A stretch of DNA of 64,000 bases from Raffaelea ambrosiae (lineage: Eukaryota > Ascomycota > Sordariomycetes > Ophiostomatales > Ophiostomataceae). The stretch is taken from NCBI GenBank assembly GCA_002778195.1, contig PCDI01000020.1:25243-89242 (forward strand). Direction: 5' to 3'. Position numbers and translations under genes: made by a program. Under the pieces are notes generated by a model. That model was not told the origin of the DNA. It saw nothing but the letters and a program-made list of their open reading frames with translations, and ran no database searches. Below are positions 35,584-47,447 of this stretch, piece by piece. Positions within the stretch are counted from its first letter, which is position 1, and every line of letters starts with the position of its first letter.

Positions 35584-38500
35584 TTTTGATTGGTGCTGTA
35601 AGTGGTACGTGTAAGTGGTGTGGAATTGGTTTTTTTTTTTTTTGCGTTGAGCAGTAGTGCTTCCGGAGCTGGAGTCTCTTGTGGGTTGAGGCTTTTCGTA
35701 GACGATAGAACTCGTTTCACGATGTTCGCGACGTTTTCGTTGTTTGTTGCTGATACTTGCGCGGCGAGTATGCCAAGGTGGTGTAAATGAACTGAAGAGA
35801 GCGAGTGAGGTAGACTTTGCCAACGAAGTCTTGTGGGTTGTGGGTTTTTTTTTTGCCGAGGAGCAAGAAAAAAAGTGCAAGAATCAAAGAAGTGAAGAAG
35901 TGAAAGTGTGTGTGTGGTGGTGAAGGAGGAAAATACTCTGCGACGACAAAAAGAGGAAGGCACCGACAGTATATGGGACGACAGAGGGAGGATGGGCAAT
36001 GGGCATCATCCACGATGAATTAGACGGGGACCCACTTTCTAACCTTTGCTGGAGGGAAGGGAAATTGCGGGTCGCTCTTGGTCGCTCTTTTGGGTCGTTT
36101 GGGGCCCTTTTGGCGCCTTTTTGTGTGCGGACAGACGCTCTGATTTGCATTGACACTGCGTCCAGGACCGTTAGCATGGGTATGGGGTGCAGGGAGAGAA
36201 AGAACGAAGCACAAAAACACACTAAAAGGCGAAGAAGGACCCCACAACCATGCCTGATTGGGCGTTAGCGAGGGCGCAAACACGTTATTGGCAGCGAGGA
36301 TCCCCTTGCCACCGTTTGTTTGGGCAGGGGGGCTGTCTGAGAAAGGGAAGGAGGAGAAAAGTCGTCAGTTGGTGGGTTTGGGGAAGGTGCGCTGCTCTCT
36401 TTTGCGGTGGCAGGAAGGCGCGATTCGCAGTATGGCGAATGAATCCCTGTAGGCTCCGTCGCAAAGGGGAAGGTACGTGGCCCGCTGAAATTGCAAAGTA
36501 GATGCTACTCTTTCTGTTGGCAGCAAGCGCCCCATTTCCAGCGTACCATCGACCCAGTTGTGAAATTGCGGTCCTTGTCTGGGCTTTGGCCGTGGCCCGT
36601 TGGGTGACTCTCGCGATCTCTCTTTGGCTGCTGTCAGTTTTTCTCTCTCTTCCTTTCCGCCTCTCTTCTCAGGGTGCACACTTCCTTCATCGTGAAACCC
36701 GTTGACCTCGTGTTGGGATCCCTGGCGTCTTGTGCCACTGGCTCCTTCCCTGTACTATGTAGAAAACAAAGAAAAACACATTTCGCCCTGTGCCTCTCTG
36801 CATGTCGTCTGTTGGACAGTCGCTCCTTCCCTCTGAGGATGCTCGGCAGTCGGCTCCTCTGCAAATCTTGTCTGTGGACGAGTTTCCGAAGATTTCCCTG
36901 GGTCTGCCGATTTTGGGGCTTCCTGATTCTCTGGGTTTTCTGGCGATCACATTTTCCCACTTTGCCTCTGCCCTGGGATCTCACGACCACTCACAATCGA
37001 CCGTGTCTTCTGCCTCTGTGCGCAATCTCCCCCTGACGTTGGGCGCTTCGGCCCCCCAGCAGAGCGGCGGCCCAGTGACCATTTTCTGTTGTCTGTCGCG
37101 TTGAGGAAGAGGGAGAGCGGCCTGGGGTGGTCACTTGTCCACTATGGCAATTTAAAACAGACGGGCCAATGAGCGCTAGGCCTGTTCCAGGGCCGTTGTT
37201 ATGGGTACTTTTGCGCCAATATTAATTTGCTAGCCGGATTGAGTAGCTAGGACTTTGTTGTGCTTTCTGTCTTTTTCTGTCCCTTCCGGTTCCTGACAGC
37301 ACGTCCCCCAGTTTCCACTGCACAACGTTCCTGGCGCTAGTCCCAACGTGGGGACCCTCTTATTCTTTCTTTGCTTTGTCTCACACGCGAGTGCTTTGGG
37401 GACCTTGTAGACCGTGTCCGCCTTGTGGGGCGTCTTTCGTGACAGATTCTCTGGACACACTTTTCTCGCTTGCCTCTGTTGTCGTTCCTGCCTGCCCCTC
37501 TTTGACCGACGCAAACGTGACCTTCTCGACAGGTCGCATTCGCCGTGTTTCGTGCCAGTGGTCCGCCCCCTTTGCGAGTACCCTTTTTGTCCCTCCTTTC
37601 CCCTGCGATTATCATCCTTGTCCCTCTGTTTCCCCTCTGTGGCCCTTGGCATTGCGACAGTATCCGCGAAATGCATTGCACAATCGACACAGTCGCAGGA
37701 TATCTGCGCCACTTGAGATCCTTCTCAGCACTCTATTTCTGGCCCATCTGACTGTCTTTCTGACAGAGGTCGGCCTTTTCTTTGGGGGGGTTGGCTCCTC
37801 TTCAGATGAACCTCACATCGGCACTGGCCAGGGAAGAGGAATCACAACTTACAACTTACAAGCGGAAAAAGAAACGCCGAGGCGCTGACGACCAGAGCAG
37901 CCCAGGCGCATTGCGGCACTAGGGAATCTCACCAGGGGCCCGTCGTGAGAATCCTTCAGTGCTGTTTCCGCCTATTGGGTATTGGGCAGAGCCCCAATCT
38001 CATGCGTGTCTCCAATGAGGTCGCTAAAAATATCCCCTGCCTATACGTGGACGCCCTCTACGCCATTGGATTCATTGTTCACGAAAATAACATGTCCTCT
38101 CCCTTCCTCTGCCATTTGTTCCTCCGCGAAAGGGTGACGAGAATGGGTGCTTGACCATGTCGCATTCTCGGCGGATATTCAGGACAGACTCTTTCTGTCG
38201 CATGAGATCCAGTGGCGGCGACGGCCGAGGTAATGAGACAAGCCCTGGATTTTTCTACGACCCCGGCCCCACGTAGACTGTCTCCGTGGAGGCTGTTTCA
38301 ATGAGTCGAGAAAGGGGCCTGTGCAGAGATTTCTCTTTATCTGGGCCGAGGATGCCTCGCCGTGCCTCGTGAGAGTGAAAATTGCCTCCTCCTTTTCCCG
38401 TTTTGGCCCCATTCTGGCCTTCATGCTTTGCGTCTCTCCTATTCATGCAGGCCCCAATGCCCTTTTCTTAGTTGGACGAACTCTGGTTTTCTTGCTTCCG

Positions 38501-39275
38501 TTCAGTTCCTCTACTATTTTGTGGTCGGGCTATTGAGTAACCGCGTGGACTGTCTGTCCTTAGTTACAGCCCATTTTGGACGACTCCGGACGTCGCAGAA
38601 CAGTCTTCGTCTCATTTTTACCATCTGTACCCTGCTGTTTCCCCTTGTAGTGCCACCTGTGTACCGCAAAAACCCTGCTGTGCGCAGGGTGACAAAACAC
38701 AAGAACCCCCAAACCGTATCATCCCATCCTCTGGTTGGTGAAACAATATCTTCGTGGCCCCCCTATCCTCATTGCAGGTTTGCTGCTGACGACTCATGTG
38801 TCGGCACTCTTTGTCCCACGGCCCTTCACCCGGAGCATCCCGACTGCCGCCTGGTTCCCACCTGGTTCTCAGTGAGTACGCACAATCTCTTTGAACACAA
38901 TCTGCAGGCGCCCAGCTTCTGCCCACCAGCCCCGACGGCTGAATTTCCAGTTAAGATGAACGACCAGAGAACCAACTACCCGGTTCGGCCCAGTGTCGTT
39001 TGTCTGCGCTGATCTTTGTGTGGTGGACCACCCGGTGAATTAATGCAAGTTGCCCTGAAGTCTTCTCTCTGAAGTCTTCAGGGGTATGCTACAACTGCTT
39101 AACTCAATGCCCGTGAAACAGACTGACTGCAAGTCTCTATCACAGGTGCCTAGACCACGCTTTCCTTCTTCTCTTTTCCCCTGCATTGGATTTCTTTTCT
39201 TTTTATATCCTGCCTTGCATGTTGTGGCACCAACAGAACCCCAAACGAAACTGGGTTCCTTCTTCCTCTCCCTCA
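35584..39275. other. Intergenic region between two Ser/Thr-rich protein genes
   Basis: About 3.7 kb has only domain-free frames. The first few hundred bases are the probable leader and promoter of the gene ending at 35583. One TACTATGTA word lies at 36753. Confidence 0.5.
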
Positions 39276-40158
39276 CTACAACAGTGCAACGAGCACAAGC
39301 GTGGCTGTAAACAGGACGACGAAAACTGTGCTGGAGGCATCCTCCTGTGCCGATCCTGATTTGCCCCCCGACTGGTCTTCTCCTTGCTTGTCCTCCCTCT
39401 CGCGAAATTTCTCGAGTCCCGAAAACCCCGAGTTCCCAATCGTGCAGTCGATGTCGACACCACACGTAACTGTGGAAGCCGAGCCAGAGTTTGAGGCCGG
39501 GAAAGATGTAGCTCCCGCGCCCGTGGTTTGGGAAACGGCTATCCCGCCCGATGTTGTCGGCTTCGTCAGCATAGGCCCTGGCGGCAGGACCACGGTGTAG
39601 AGGCTCGGTGTCCCCGTAGTGTGCGGATAGATCGTCAGAATAATGGTCACGCTCGAGGCAGTCGTCATCGCGGCCTGAAAACGAGTGCTCGTAATCAGCA
39701 GGGAGGCACTCCCAACGTGAATTTGTCTTGGTTTTTTTTTTCTGTGCTGCCCGGGCACCCACCTGTGGTGAACAGTCTGTCACTGTCGCTGTCGTGCGCG
39801 AGATTGTCGTCGTCACTTGGACACTGGTCTCTGTCGTGGGCACCAAGGATGCCGTGGTCACCGCCTGGGTGGCTGTCTCGGTCACAGTCTGCGTCGCGGC
39901 TACGGCTGTTTGCGAGGCTGTCACCACCACTGTCTGTGCCGCGGCCGATACTGTCACTGTTGCGGTTGACAGAATTGTGACCGGCTGCGTGCGTGTAACT
40001 GTCTCTGTGGCGGGTGTCCACAAGGCTGCCGTGCTCGACGTGGACGACTCGACGGGCACCACGGCAAGGCTGGAGCTGGGACTGAGAGCTGCGTTTGGCA
40101 CCTCTGCGGAGTGGCATGCCGACAACAGCCACGCCGAAAGGAGGTGATGTTTTCGCAT
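39276..40158 (-). CDS. Ser/Thr-rich secreted protein, probably GPI-anchored
   Basis: Exons 40158-39763 and 39674-39276, with an 88-bp intron (GTGGGT donor, TTCAG acceptor), encode 264 residues. The N-terminus is a short signal peptide (KHHLLSAWLLSACHS). Exon 1 is rich in Thr, Val and Ala with VTTTISRTTATVTDC at its end. Exon 2 begins with a Thr/Ile-rich segment (VTIILTIYPHTTGTP), common in fungal surface proteins of unknown function. A charged stretch (LEKFREREDKQGED) follows, and the protein ends in a hydrophobic tail (STVFVVLFTATLVLVALL) fit for GPI attachment or membrane anchoring. The charged segment just before the tail also permits a single-pass membrane reading. It shares composition and a TISR-centred word with the protein at 35116-35583. 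Confidence 0.65.
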
Positions 40159-40537
40159 GGTGGCGAGGCTCGTAGTGTCTGCAGTGGAAGGAGATGGATT
40201 CGTTGAAATATCGTTCAGCTTGATGTTTGGAAGTAATCTTGTCTGCCAGAAAAGCAATACTCAACGACGACCAGAGCTCTCCTTGTTATGCACGTCAAGC
40301 AGGAAGCACGGCGATACTTTATGTGCGTGCTTTTGTATGGGTTCCCAGAAGTGATTCACAAGTGAACAGCTCGTGACCTCGATAATGAAAGCGCTTTTGC
40401 ATTCTGCTCGACTTTGAAAGTTACCAGGAGAGGGTCGCTCATTTTCAACTACTCAGTAGTTATCAAGTGAAGAGGGCTACTGGGCATGTTTTCGTAGTCA
40501 ACTACAAAACAGCAAAGAACGCCACCAGGTACGTGCT
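40159..40537. other. Intergenic region between a wall-protein gene and the MFS gene
   Basis: This holds the promoter of the gene starting at 40158 and the 3' end of the MFS transporter. No other feature is seen. Confidence 0.5.
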
Positions 40538-42517
40538 TCACGCATCCTCAACATGACTCGCGTTCACCTTGGCCTCTGTGACGTCGACAAACACACTGGC
40601 CCCCGCGGCCACCTTTTTGTTCGCGCCCAGACTCGTCTTCCACGCCGGCCGCCCGCTGTTGAAGTACTCGTCAATCTCTTCCAGGCTCAGCCGGCCCGTC
40701 TCCGGCACCAGCAGCACGGTCAGGGCGATGATCACCATCGTCACCCCAAAGTACAGGTAGCCCACATTTGTGCCCATGTTGCCGTAGTCGACGTCCAGCA
40801 TGTACGGCGTGCTGAAGGCGGCGCCAAAGCTGCACACCTCGTAGAGAGCGACGGCATAGCTCTGTCCGACCGTGCGCAGGCGCTGGGCGTGCATCTCGGC
40901 CGACGACACCCACACGGCCGGTCCGCTGGTGGCGCCAAACACAAATGCCCAGAGACACAGGAACACGATGAGCACGTGCTGGGCGGTGGGTGTGGCCTGG
41001 CCGAGGCCTGTGGCCACGGTGGCAAAGATGAGCATGCAGGCGGCCATGGCACAGTAGCCGCCGATGAGGGAGAGGCGACGGCCGACGTATTCGCAGAGGA
41101 AGGGGCCGGGGACGGCGCCAACGAGGACTGGAGGGTTAGTCTGTGTGGCAAAAGGAAAAGACATGAAAATAAGACAGCAACTATGAACGATAAAACCAAA
41201 AGTAGACCCGAGAAACAAAACGCAAAGAAAATGTTGAAAATCCAACAGGCAAAGAAATAAGAGAAAGGGGGTTTTTAGAAAAGAAAAAAAGAAAGAAAAA
41301 AAAGAACAGAAAAAAAGAGAAAGCAATAAGGAAACCCGAAAAAAAGGAATCAAAATAAGAAAAAGGAAAAGAAAATCCTAATGCGACTACACCAGAATTA
41401 AACAAAGAATTCAAACAACTTACTGCAAGCACTGATGGCCACGTTCAATGCATAGGGCTGGCTCAATCCCAGCTGCTGCAGAAACACGGCTGTGTATGGG
41501 ATGATAAACTGCACACCCGTAATGGCGTTCCCAATGAGAACCACCACGGCAATGTGTGTCCTCTTGAAGTCGATGCCCCTGAAAATGTCCCGCCACGACA
41601 CCGTGCGGGCCATCTCACGCTCAAACAAGATATGGCTGCTGACCTCGTTGACGAGCCAGTCCACCTCTTCGTCATCCGGCTGGCACTGGTTGTATCGGGC
41701 AAACGAGGCCCTGGCCTTGTCGATCTTGCCCCTGGTCAGAAGCCATCGAGGGGACTCGTGGAAAAGCAGGCTGGCACAGCCGAGGATGGCCGCAGCCGGG
41801 ATCTGACAGAAGATGGGTGTGCGCCAAGACCAGTCAGAGGCGAGCCGGGACGAGCCGACGCATACCTGGTGAGTGTAGATGGTGTCAGTGCTTGGTACAG
41901 GACAGAAGAACACTCTGCATGGTTCCGCTTACCGCTGCTGCTACTACATTCCCTGATCCCAGTCCCACGTTGTAGAGACTCATCAGGATGCCTCTCTTCT
42001 GGGGCGACACCGACTCCGACCCCCAAGTCGGCGCTGCCGAGTAGATCATGCCGATGCCAACACCCCCAATGCACTTGCACACCATGTAGTTGGTGAAGCT
42101 GCCCTGGGAGCCCATCATCCCGCCGGCACCCGCGGCCACCAGGAGGCAGGCCAGCTGCAGGGTGCCTCGACGGCCAACATAGCCACCTACGATGGCGCTG
42201 CAGGCACCACCAAGGGCCATGAACAGGGAGGTCAGCTGAATCAAAGACTTTTTCAGAGACGAAATGGAGCACGTCTCGGTCTCCACGCCGTTCGCCGAGG
42301 TAGTCGTCACACAGGTGCCGAACGCTTTGATGTACGGTTCCATGATGAGGACAATGCCGCCAAAGGCAGCGTCAAAGTTGGCCAGCCAGGCAAACAAGCC
42401 GATCCACACCGAGAAAAGGATCATGTACGGAGTGGTCCTCTGGGTGAGAGCCCGCTGGCTGGACGGACGAAGCTCGCCCATGGTCCTGGTTGCTGATTCT
42501 ATCTTGTTGTCGGTCAT
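40538..42517 (-). CDS. MFS sugar transporter
   Basis: Exons 42517-41933, 41865-41424 and 41127-40538 encode 538 residues; introns are 67 and 296 bp, with GTAAGY donors. Sugar-porter signatures are clear: GGYVGRRGTLQ after the second helix, GIGMIYSAAPTW, ESPRWLLTRGK before the central loop, and VPETGRLSLEEIDEYF after the last helix. Twelve hydrophobic spans are expected. The family imports hexoses, disaccharides or polyols by proton symport at the plasma membrane; substrate is not readable here. The second intron is unusually long and A-rich, and its acceptor (CTAACCCTCCAG) was chosen because it alone keeps the frame. An ATG further upstream (42685) was not used; a leader intron ending at 42520 is possible. 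Confidence 0.88.
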
Positions 42518-43018
42518 TGCTGTCAGAGCACCAAAGACAAACAAAAAAAAGAAGAGAGCAAAATAACTACAGTGAATGGCAACGACAACGAAAGTCAAAC
42601 AGAAAAGCAAAAGAAACGACCATATATGGCTGAAAACATGAGGAAACCCATTCAACCTCTCCGCCAAAGTCCACCCTGGAACCAAAGGACCCCAGACGTT
42701 AGCAAAGACAGTCTAGCCCCATCCCAAAGACCAATGGATCATTTCATTCTCCTCCAGATGGCGCGTTCTCCGGTCGTGCACGGCACCCTTGTGACCTTCT
42801 CCACCTCCGCATCCCGTCCAGCTGCGGCCACATCCCGAGTTCTCCACGGAATGCCAGACGGTACAGCCAATCATTTATATCGATCCAACTACTTCGTAGC
42901 TGGCTACCATCGAGCCACAATCAAGGAAGTCGAAGAGTTTTTGCAGACCCCTCACCAAATAAAAAAGCCTATTTTCTTTTTGAGCCGTAGCTCTTTTGTC
43001 TAAGCCGACTGTTTCAAC
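42518..43018. other. Divergent promoter of the MFS transporter and the SnoaL-like gene
   Basis: About 500 bp separate the two starts. No gene is seen. Confidence 0.5.
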
Positions 43019-43492
43019 ATGGATGTCCCCCAGTTTCTCGACTACATCCGTGCGTTCAATGCGCAGAACTACCCCAAGCAGCATGCCTTTTACGCCGACG
43101 ATGTGAAGCTCATTATTCCCGATCCGCGAATTGGCACACTCGAGGGCAAGGCGGGCATCTTGGAGCACTACAAGCCCATCCATGCCAGCGCCGAAGAGAC
43201 CGTCGTGCCCATCATTGTCATGTGCGATCGTGGCAAGGTGTTCTTCCAGATGGAGACCTACTTTCGCTACACCAAGGAGGTGGAGCGCGCCGTTCACGAC
43301 TACCACGTATACCCGGGCGACGTGATCAAGATTACGAGCTGTGCCGTCTACGATTTGGACAAGGACGGCAAGATGAAGACGATTACGTGTCACATGTTCA
43401 GCGAGGAGAAGCTGGGGCAGGTGGACGTCAAGGAGAAGATTCGGGAGAGCGAGCAGAAAGCTGATGCGGACCTGAGGATTTACAAGTACTGA
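43019..43492 (+). CDS. SnoaL-like / NTF2-like protein
   Basis: A single exon encodes 157 residues. It has the cone-shaped alpha+beta pattern of the NTF2/SnoaL superfamily: helices with FLDYIRAFNAQNYPKQHAFYADDVKLIIP, then GKAGILEHYKPIHASAEETV, then strands (VFFQMETYFRY; VIKITSCAVYDLDKDGKMKTITCHMF). Members are small enzymes or ligand-binding proteins, including polyketide cyclases and isomerases. No substrate can be assigned. A charged helical tail ends the protein. The start has good context (caacATGGAT). The gene lies divergent to the sugar transporter. Confidence 0.72.
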   Translation: MDVPQFLDYIRAFNAQNYPKQHAFYADDVKLIIPDPRIGTLEGKAGILEHYKPIHASAEETVVPIIVMCDRGKVFFQMETYFRYTKEVERAVHDYHVYPGDVIKITSCAVYDLDKDGKMKTITCHMFSEEKLGQVDVKEKIRESEQKADADLRIYKY

Positions 43493-44291
43493 GAGTCGCG
43501 GGACATGTACATCAATAGGCGAGGCCCATGTATCTACAGGACACTGACAGAAGCCGACACAGACAATTAGAGAAGAGACACATTCCGAAATGTTTGTTAG
43601 AATTCAACGGCAAGACCAGACGCTCTGGCCGAGATATCCAATACTCAGCCAAGACACAACTTCCAAAAAGACCAATCCCCTTGTTGTAATCTGGACTTGC
43701 ACCAATACTCCGCGCTTTCTTCACACTGTCGGAAGATCGGAGCCACCGGTCCAAGGTCTGTCTACCAATCGTCCGTCGCGGCCGAGATATCGACGCACTC
43801 GTGCGGGGCATCGGATGCACCCCTCTTATCGCATGACAGCACAAACACCAAGCTCGGTTTGAGCAGCGCGGCCCGTCGACATGCTGACGGGCCACAGCAG
43901 ACCGCTGAGGCGGCCTTGTTGACTTCCTGTTGACTGTCTTAGAGCGCCAACGCAGGACATCGCTTGTGGCTACGGCCGGCGATTCGATCTGCCGCCGAGC
44001 AAGACGCTCTGTGATTTGGTGGCGCGCGTGGACCGGGCTTGGCCCTCGGATCTGGATAGGCCGCCATGCCGTGCGTCGGTCGGGACGGGTCCTGGGTCGT
44101 GTAGGCGCGCCACTTTGACGCGTTTGTACATCCACAATCCGTTTGTACTGGATCGACGGGGGTGGCCCAGAGACGAGATGGCAGAGGAAGCGGACGGAAA
44201 ACCATGCAAGCTCGATCATTTCACAACGATATATCGGAGAATCGCAGGACATCGGACAGACGTGTATAACCCGCCAATCAGCAACGCATGC
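43493..44291. other. Intergenic region between the SnoaL-like and coiled-coil genes
   Basis: A 246-codon minus-strand frame at 43512-44252 is Arg/Ser-rich, has no domain and is matched by antisense frames of similar length, so it is not called as a gene. Confidence 0.45.
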
Positions 44292-45278
44292 TCATACGCT
44301 TCGCGGACCGCCTACGCTTTCCGTGTCAGGTATAGACAAGTTCTCGCAATTCCCGCCAGCAGTCGCCGTCTTGGGCTCCTTGTCGGCTATCTTCTCGGCT
44401 GATGACGATGTCGACCTCGGCTGTCCCGCTTCGTTGACAGCGAGCTTGCCGTGAGCTAGTCGGATAGGCACGGGTTCATCCGATGGTGCCTGCGACTGTT
44501 TGCGCTTGGGCGCCGAGGGGCCGGCCTCGTCTTGCTGTTCTTGCTTTTCTTGCTGCTTCTGCTCCCACAGGCGGGCCCGCTCGAGAAAGTCGCTGAAATT
44601 CGCTTCTGATAGACCCAAAATCCCCTCGAGCGCGTCGACAGCCGCCGACGCCGTATCTTTGTCGGCCAGAGCGTCGTACAGCTCGTCCTCCTCGCGGTCC
44701 CCACTCGGCGGACTGGGCGCGATCTTGGTCGACCGCGTGGCGCCGCTGGTTTCCGTCGTAAACGACTCGTACGGCTTCCCCTGCCACGACACGTCGTAGA
44801 ATAGGACGAGAGTGCGGAGCATCTTTCGCTGGTGGCTAGTCGAGGGATGGCGGAGCGCGTAAAACTCCTTGATGCTGCGCGGGAAGCGGCTGAAGCCTGG
44901 GAAGACGGCACAGTGGTTGGCCTGGTCCCAGACGGGGGGGAGGTCGATGCGCTGAGTCGGGATCTTCTTGAACTGGTTGCGGAGCCAGGCGCCGCTCCGC
45001 TGCTGCTCAAAGACGACAAAAGACATGTTGTCCTGCAATCGGTTCACGCTCTTTTTTAGACCAGTCACGTCTTCTTTCAGGACAGTCACGTCTTCTTTTA
45101 AGACAGCCACGTCTTCTTTCAAGACAGCCACGTCTTCTTTCAGGACAGCCACGTCGCGTTCGACATTTCCAACCCTGGTATCCAAGCTACTCAGATCTTC
45201 GCGTATTCCTTGAATGTCGCTGCGTATCACCTGGATATCGTTCTGGTATTCGCTTCGAGATATGGTCAAAGTGGCCAT
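44292..45278 (-). CDS. Coiled-coil protein with heptad minisatellite, function unknown
   Basis: A single exon encodes 328 residues. Residues 10-90 form a coiled coil in which AVLKEDV repeats about five times at 42-72, encoded by 21-bp DNA repeats. Residues about 95-170 look globular and conserved, with WLRNQFKKIPTQRIDLPPVW and a segment ending LRTLVLFYDVSWQ. The C-terminal part is charged and low-complexity (a Gln/Glu/Lys-rich helix, then a Ser/Lys-rich tail with KRKQSQ that could serve as a nuclear localisation signal). I do not recognise the family; it reads as a fungal-specific hypothetical protein. The start at 45278 (MATLTISRSEYQ) is the first ATG of the frame. Confidence 0.65.
   Translation of the reverse strand: MATLTISRSEYQNDIQVIRSDIQGIREDLSSLDTRVGNVERDVAVLKEDVAVLKEDVAVLKEDVTVLKEDVTGLKKSVNRLQDNMSFVVFEQQRSGAWLRNQFKKIPTQRIDLPPVWDQANHCAVFPGFSRFPRSIKEFYALRHPSTSHQRKMLRTLVLFYDVSWQGKPYESFTTETSGATRSTKIAPSPPSGDREEDELYDALADKDTASAAVDALEGILGLSEANFSDFLERARLWEQKQQEKQEQQDEAGPSAPKRKQSQAPSDEPVPIRLAHGKLAVNEAGQPRSTSSSAEKIADKEPKTATAGGNCENLSIPDTESVGGPRSV
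45066..45165 (-). repeat. 21-bp minisatellite in coding sequence
   Basis: The word cacgtcttcttt (plus strand) begins at 45066, 45087, 45108 and 45129 and is partly kept at 45150, giving a strict 21-bp period. It encodes heptads of the coiled coil without breaking frame. Confidence 0.85.
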
Positions 45279-46087
45279 CGTACTGCTTTTGGAGATTATA
45301 CCGTGTTCGCAAGAGAAGGAGTGGGAAGATGGAAAATCGCGAGAGAGACCAAGTTTGTGCCGCGCTCGCTTCGACTGTGTTTATATTGAGGCTTTTGATG
45401 AATGTGGGATTGTATGATATACCGTGCTTGGATCATACGCTGAAAGGAAAGCTCGAGTTCAAGATGGAAGCGTAGTTGTTAGTGCACGCCTCAATCCCCA
45501 CTCCACGAAATAAGAGCACTTGGTTGCCTAATCGAGGCGGTCAACAACGGCAGGAAACTAGCGGCCAATCAGAGGCAAGGAGGATTCACTACCATTCAAA
45601 ACCACCGCTCGAAACACACTGTCTTCCAAAAGCAGTATTAGAAACCGGCCGAGCTTAATATGGTGGATTGTCGGCAAAACATCAATTAATACTATGTAAC
45701 CGTACAGAGTCGATGCACCTCCCCACCGGCGCAATGGGCCACATACCTGAGCGTGTGGAGAAGGGATCAATCAGTTTTGGCTGTTCCGATGTCTTATCAC
45801 ATTTCCCTGAATCTAAGAGAGGTTTTCGACTTTTGGGGAGACAACGCAGTTGACTTGGCCATGATTTGTCAGGATGGCAGAGCACGATATCTCACAATCT
45901 TTGCAATCATCACCGGACGATTGACAAAGTCCCACCGGATGACTCCATCGGCAAATGCCAAACGATAAGGAAGAAACGCCGTTCAAACTGTAAATATAGC
46001 AGTTTCGATTATCAGAGTACACATTTGCGCTCCTGCCAAGAAGACGGGACACTGCTATTTCACTTCTCTTGTTCCTCCAACCCAACC
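45279..46087. other. Divergent promoter of the coiled-coil and M20 genes
   Basis: No gene is supported. One TACTATGTA word lies at 45690. Confidence 0.5.
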
Positions 46088-47447
46088 ATGGACCCCAAGT
46101 CGCTCCTCCTGCAGGCCATTGATGCCGACCGTGAGAGCCACGTCCGGCTCCTCCAGGCGTTCGTCCAGGCCCCGTCGCCGAACCCGCCCGGCCCGACGGC
46201 GGCCGCCGCCAAGGTCCTGACCGAGTTCTTGGCCAGCCGCAGCATTCCCTACGAGACGATCGACCCGCAAGAGGGCGGCGGCTATCCCAACATCGTCTCC
46301 GACTTCCAGGGCGGTCGCGGCGACGGCCCGCGTGTCGTCCTCAACGGCCACCTGGACGTCTTTCCGGTCGGCGACAACACCGATGGCTGGGACCGCGATC
46401 CCTGGTCCGGCGATGTCGCCGGCGACCGCCTGCACGGCCGCGGCGTGGTCGACATGAAGTCGGGCACCACCTCGCTGCTGCTGGCGTATGCGTACCTGCA
46501 TGAGAGGCGGGACCAGCTCAAGGGCAGCGTGGCCTTCTGTGCCGTCTCGGACGAGGAGACGGGCGGGCGATGGGGCACCAAGTACCTGATCCAGAACTGT
46601 GGGACAAACAAGAAGCGCTGGTCGGGCGACGTCATGCTGAGTGCCGAGCCGGCCGGCTGCGGCAGCATCCGCTTCTCGGAAAAAGGCACGCTGCGCTTGA
46701 CGGCGACCGTCCGCACGCGCGGCGCGCACGGGGCCTACACGAACCTGAGCAAGGGCGCCGTGCGCACCGCCGCGGCGTTTGTGGGCGACGTCGTCGCCGA
46801 GGTGGAGGCCATGCCGGTGGATCTGCCCGCGGACATGGCTCGACACGTCGCCCGTCCGGACGTGCGGCGGGTGATTGACGCGACCATGGGGCCGGGGACC
46901 TCGGCCATCATTGTCCGGCCGACGGTCAATGTCGGGACCATCCGCGGCGGCCTAAAAGTCAACATGATCCCGGATACGTGCGTGCTGGAGCTGGACATCC
47001 GCATGCCGGTCGGCTTGACCCGCAACAAGGTCTTGGACGTTGTCCATGGCAGCATTGCCCAGTGCGTCGCAAATGAGGCTCAAACCAGCATCGAGATCGC
47101 CGTTCATGAAGCAGCCAGCAATCCGTCCAGCTTCTCGTCGCTGGACCACCCGCTGGTCGGTCTGCTGGCCGACAATGCCAAGCTGGTGGCACCCGAGGCG
47201 GACAAGCCGCTGGCCATCCCGTCCATGGGCGCCACCGACTGCAAGCACTACCGCTATGCGGGTGTTCCCGCGTACGTGTACGGATGCAGTCCAAACACAA
47301 GTGAGCTCTCTCTCTGCGACTAGGCGAAGCCCTTCCTCTACAGCTAACGACAACCCAGTGGCCCAGGTCAACGAGTCGGCATCCATCAGCGAGTTCGTCC
47401 GAGTGACCAAAGTGCATGCCGCCGCAACCTGGGAGTATTTGCAGTAA
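46088..47447 (+). CDS. M20 family metallopeptidase / deacylase (ArgE/DapE-like)
   Basis: Exons 46088-47300 and 47359-47447, with a 58-bp intron (GTGAGC donor, CTAAC branch, CCCAG acceptor), encode 433 residues. The metal ligands and catalytic residues of the M20 family are all visible. They are H88 and D90 in NGHLDVFPVG, D122 in GRGVVDMKSG, the acid pair E156/E157 in SDEETGG, E187 in SAEPAG, and a C-terminal His in DCKHYRYAGV. A dimerisation domain follows from about residue 195 (GTLRLTATVRTRGAHGAY). Members hydrolyse amide bonds of N-acyl amino acids or small peptides with a dizinc centre; the exact substrate is open. No signal peptide is seen, so it is probably cytosolic. The start (aaccATGGAC) begins where family similarity begins. 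Confidence 0.88.

Noticed and set aside
43512..44252. 246-codon minus-strand frame upstream of the coiled-coil gene
   Set aside because: Arg/Ser-rich translation without any fold signal and with competing antisense frames; left as intergenic.
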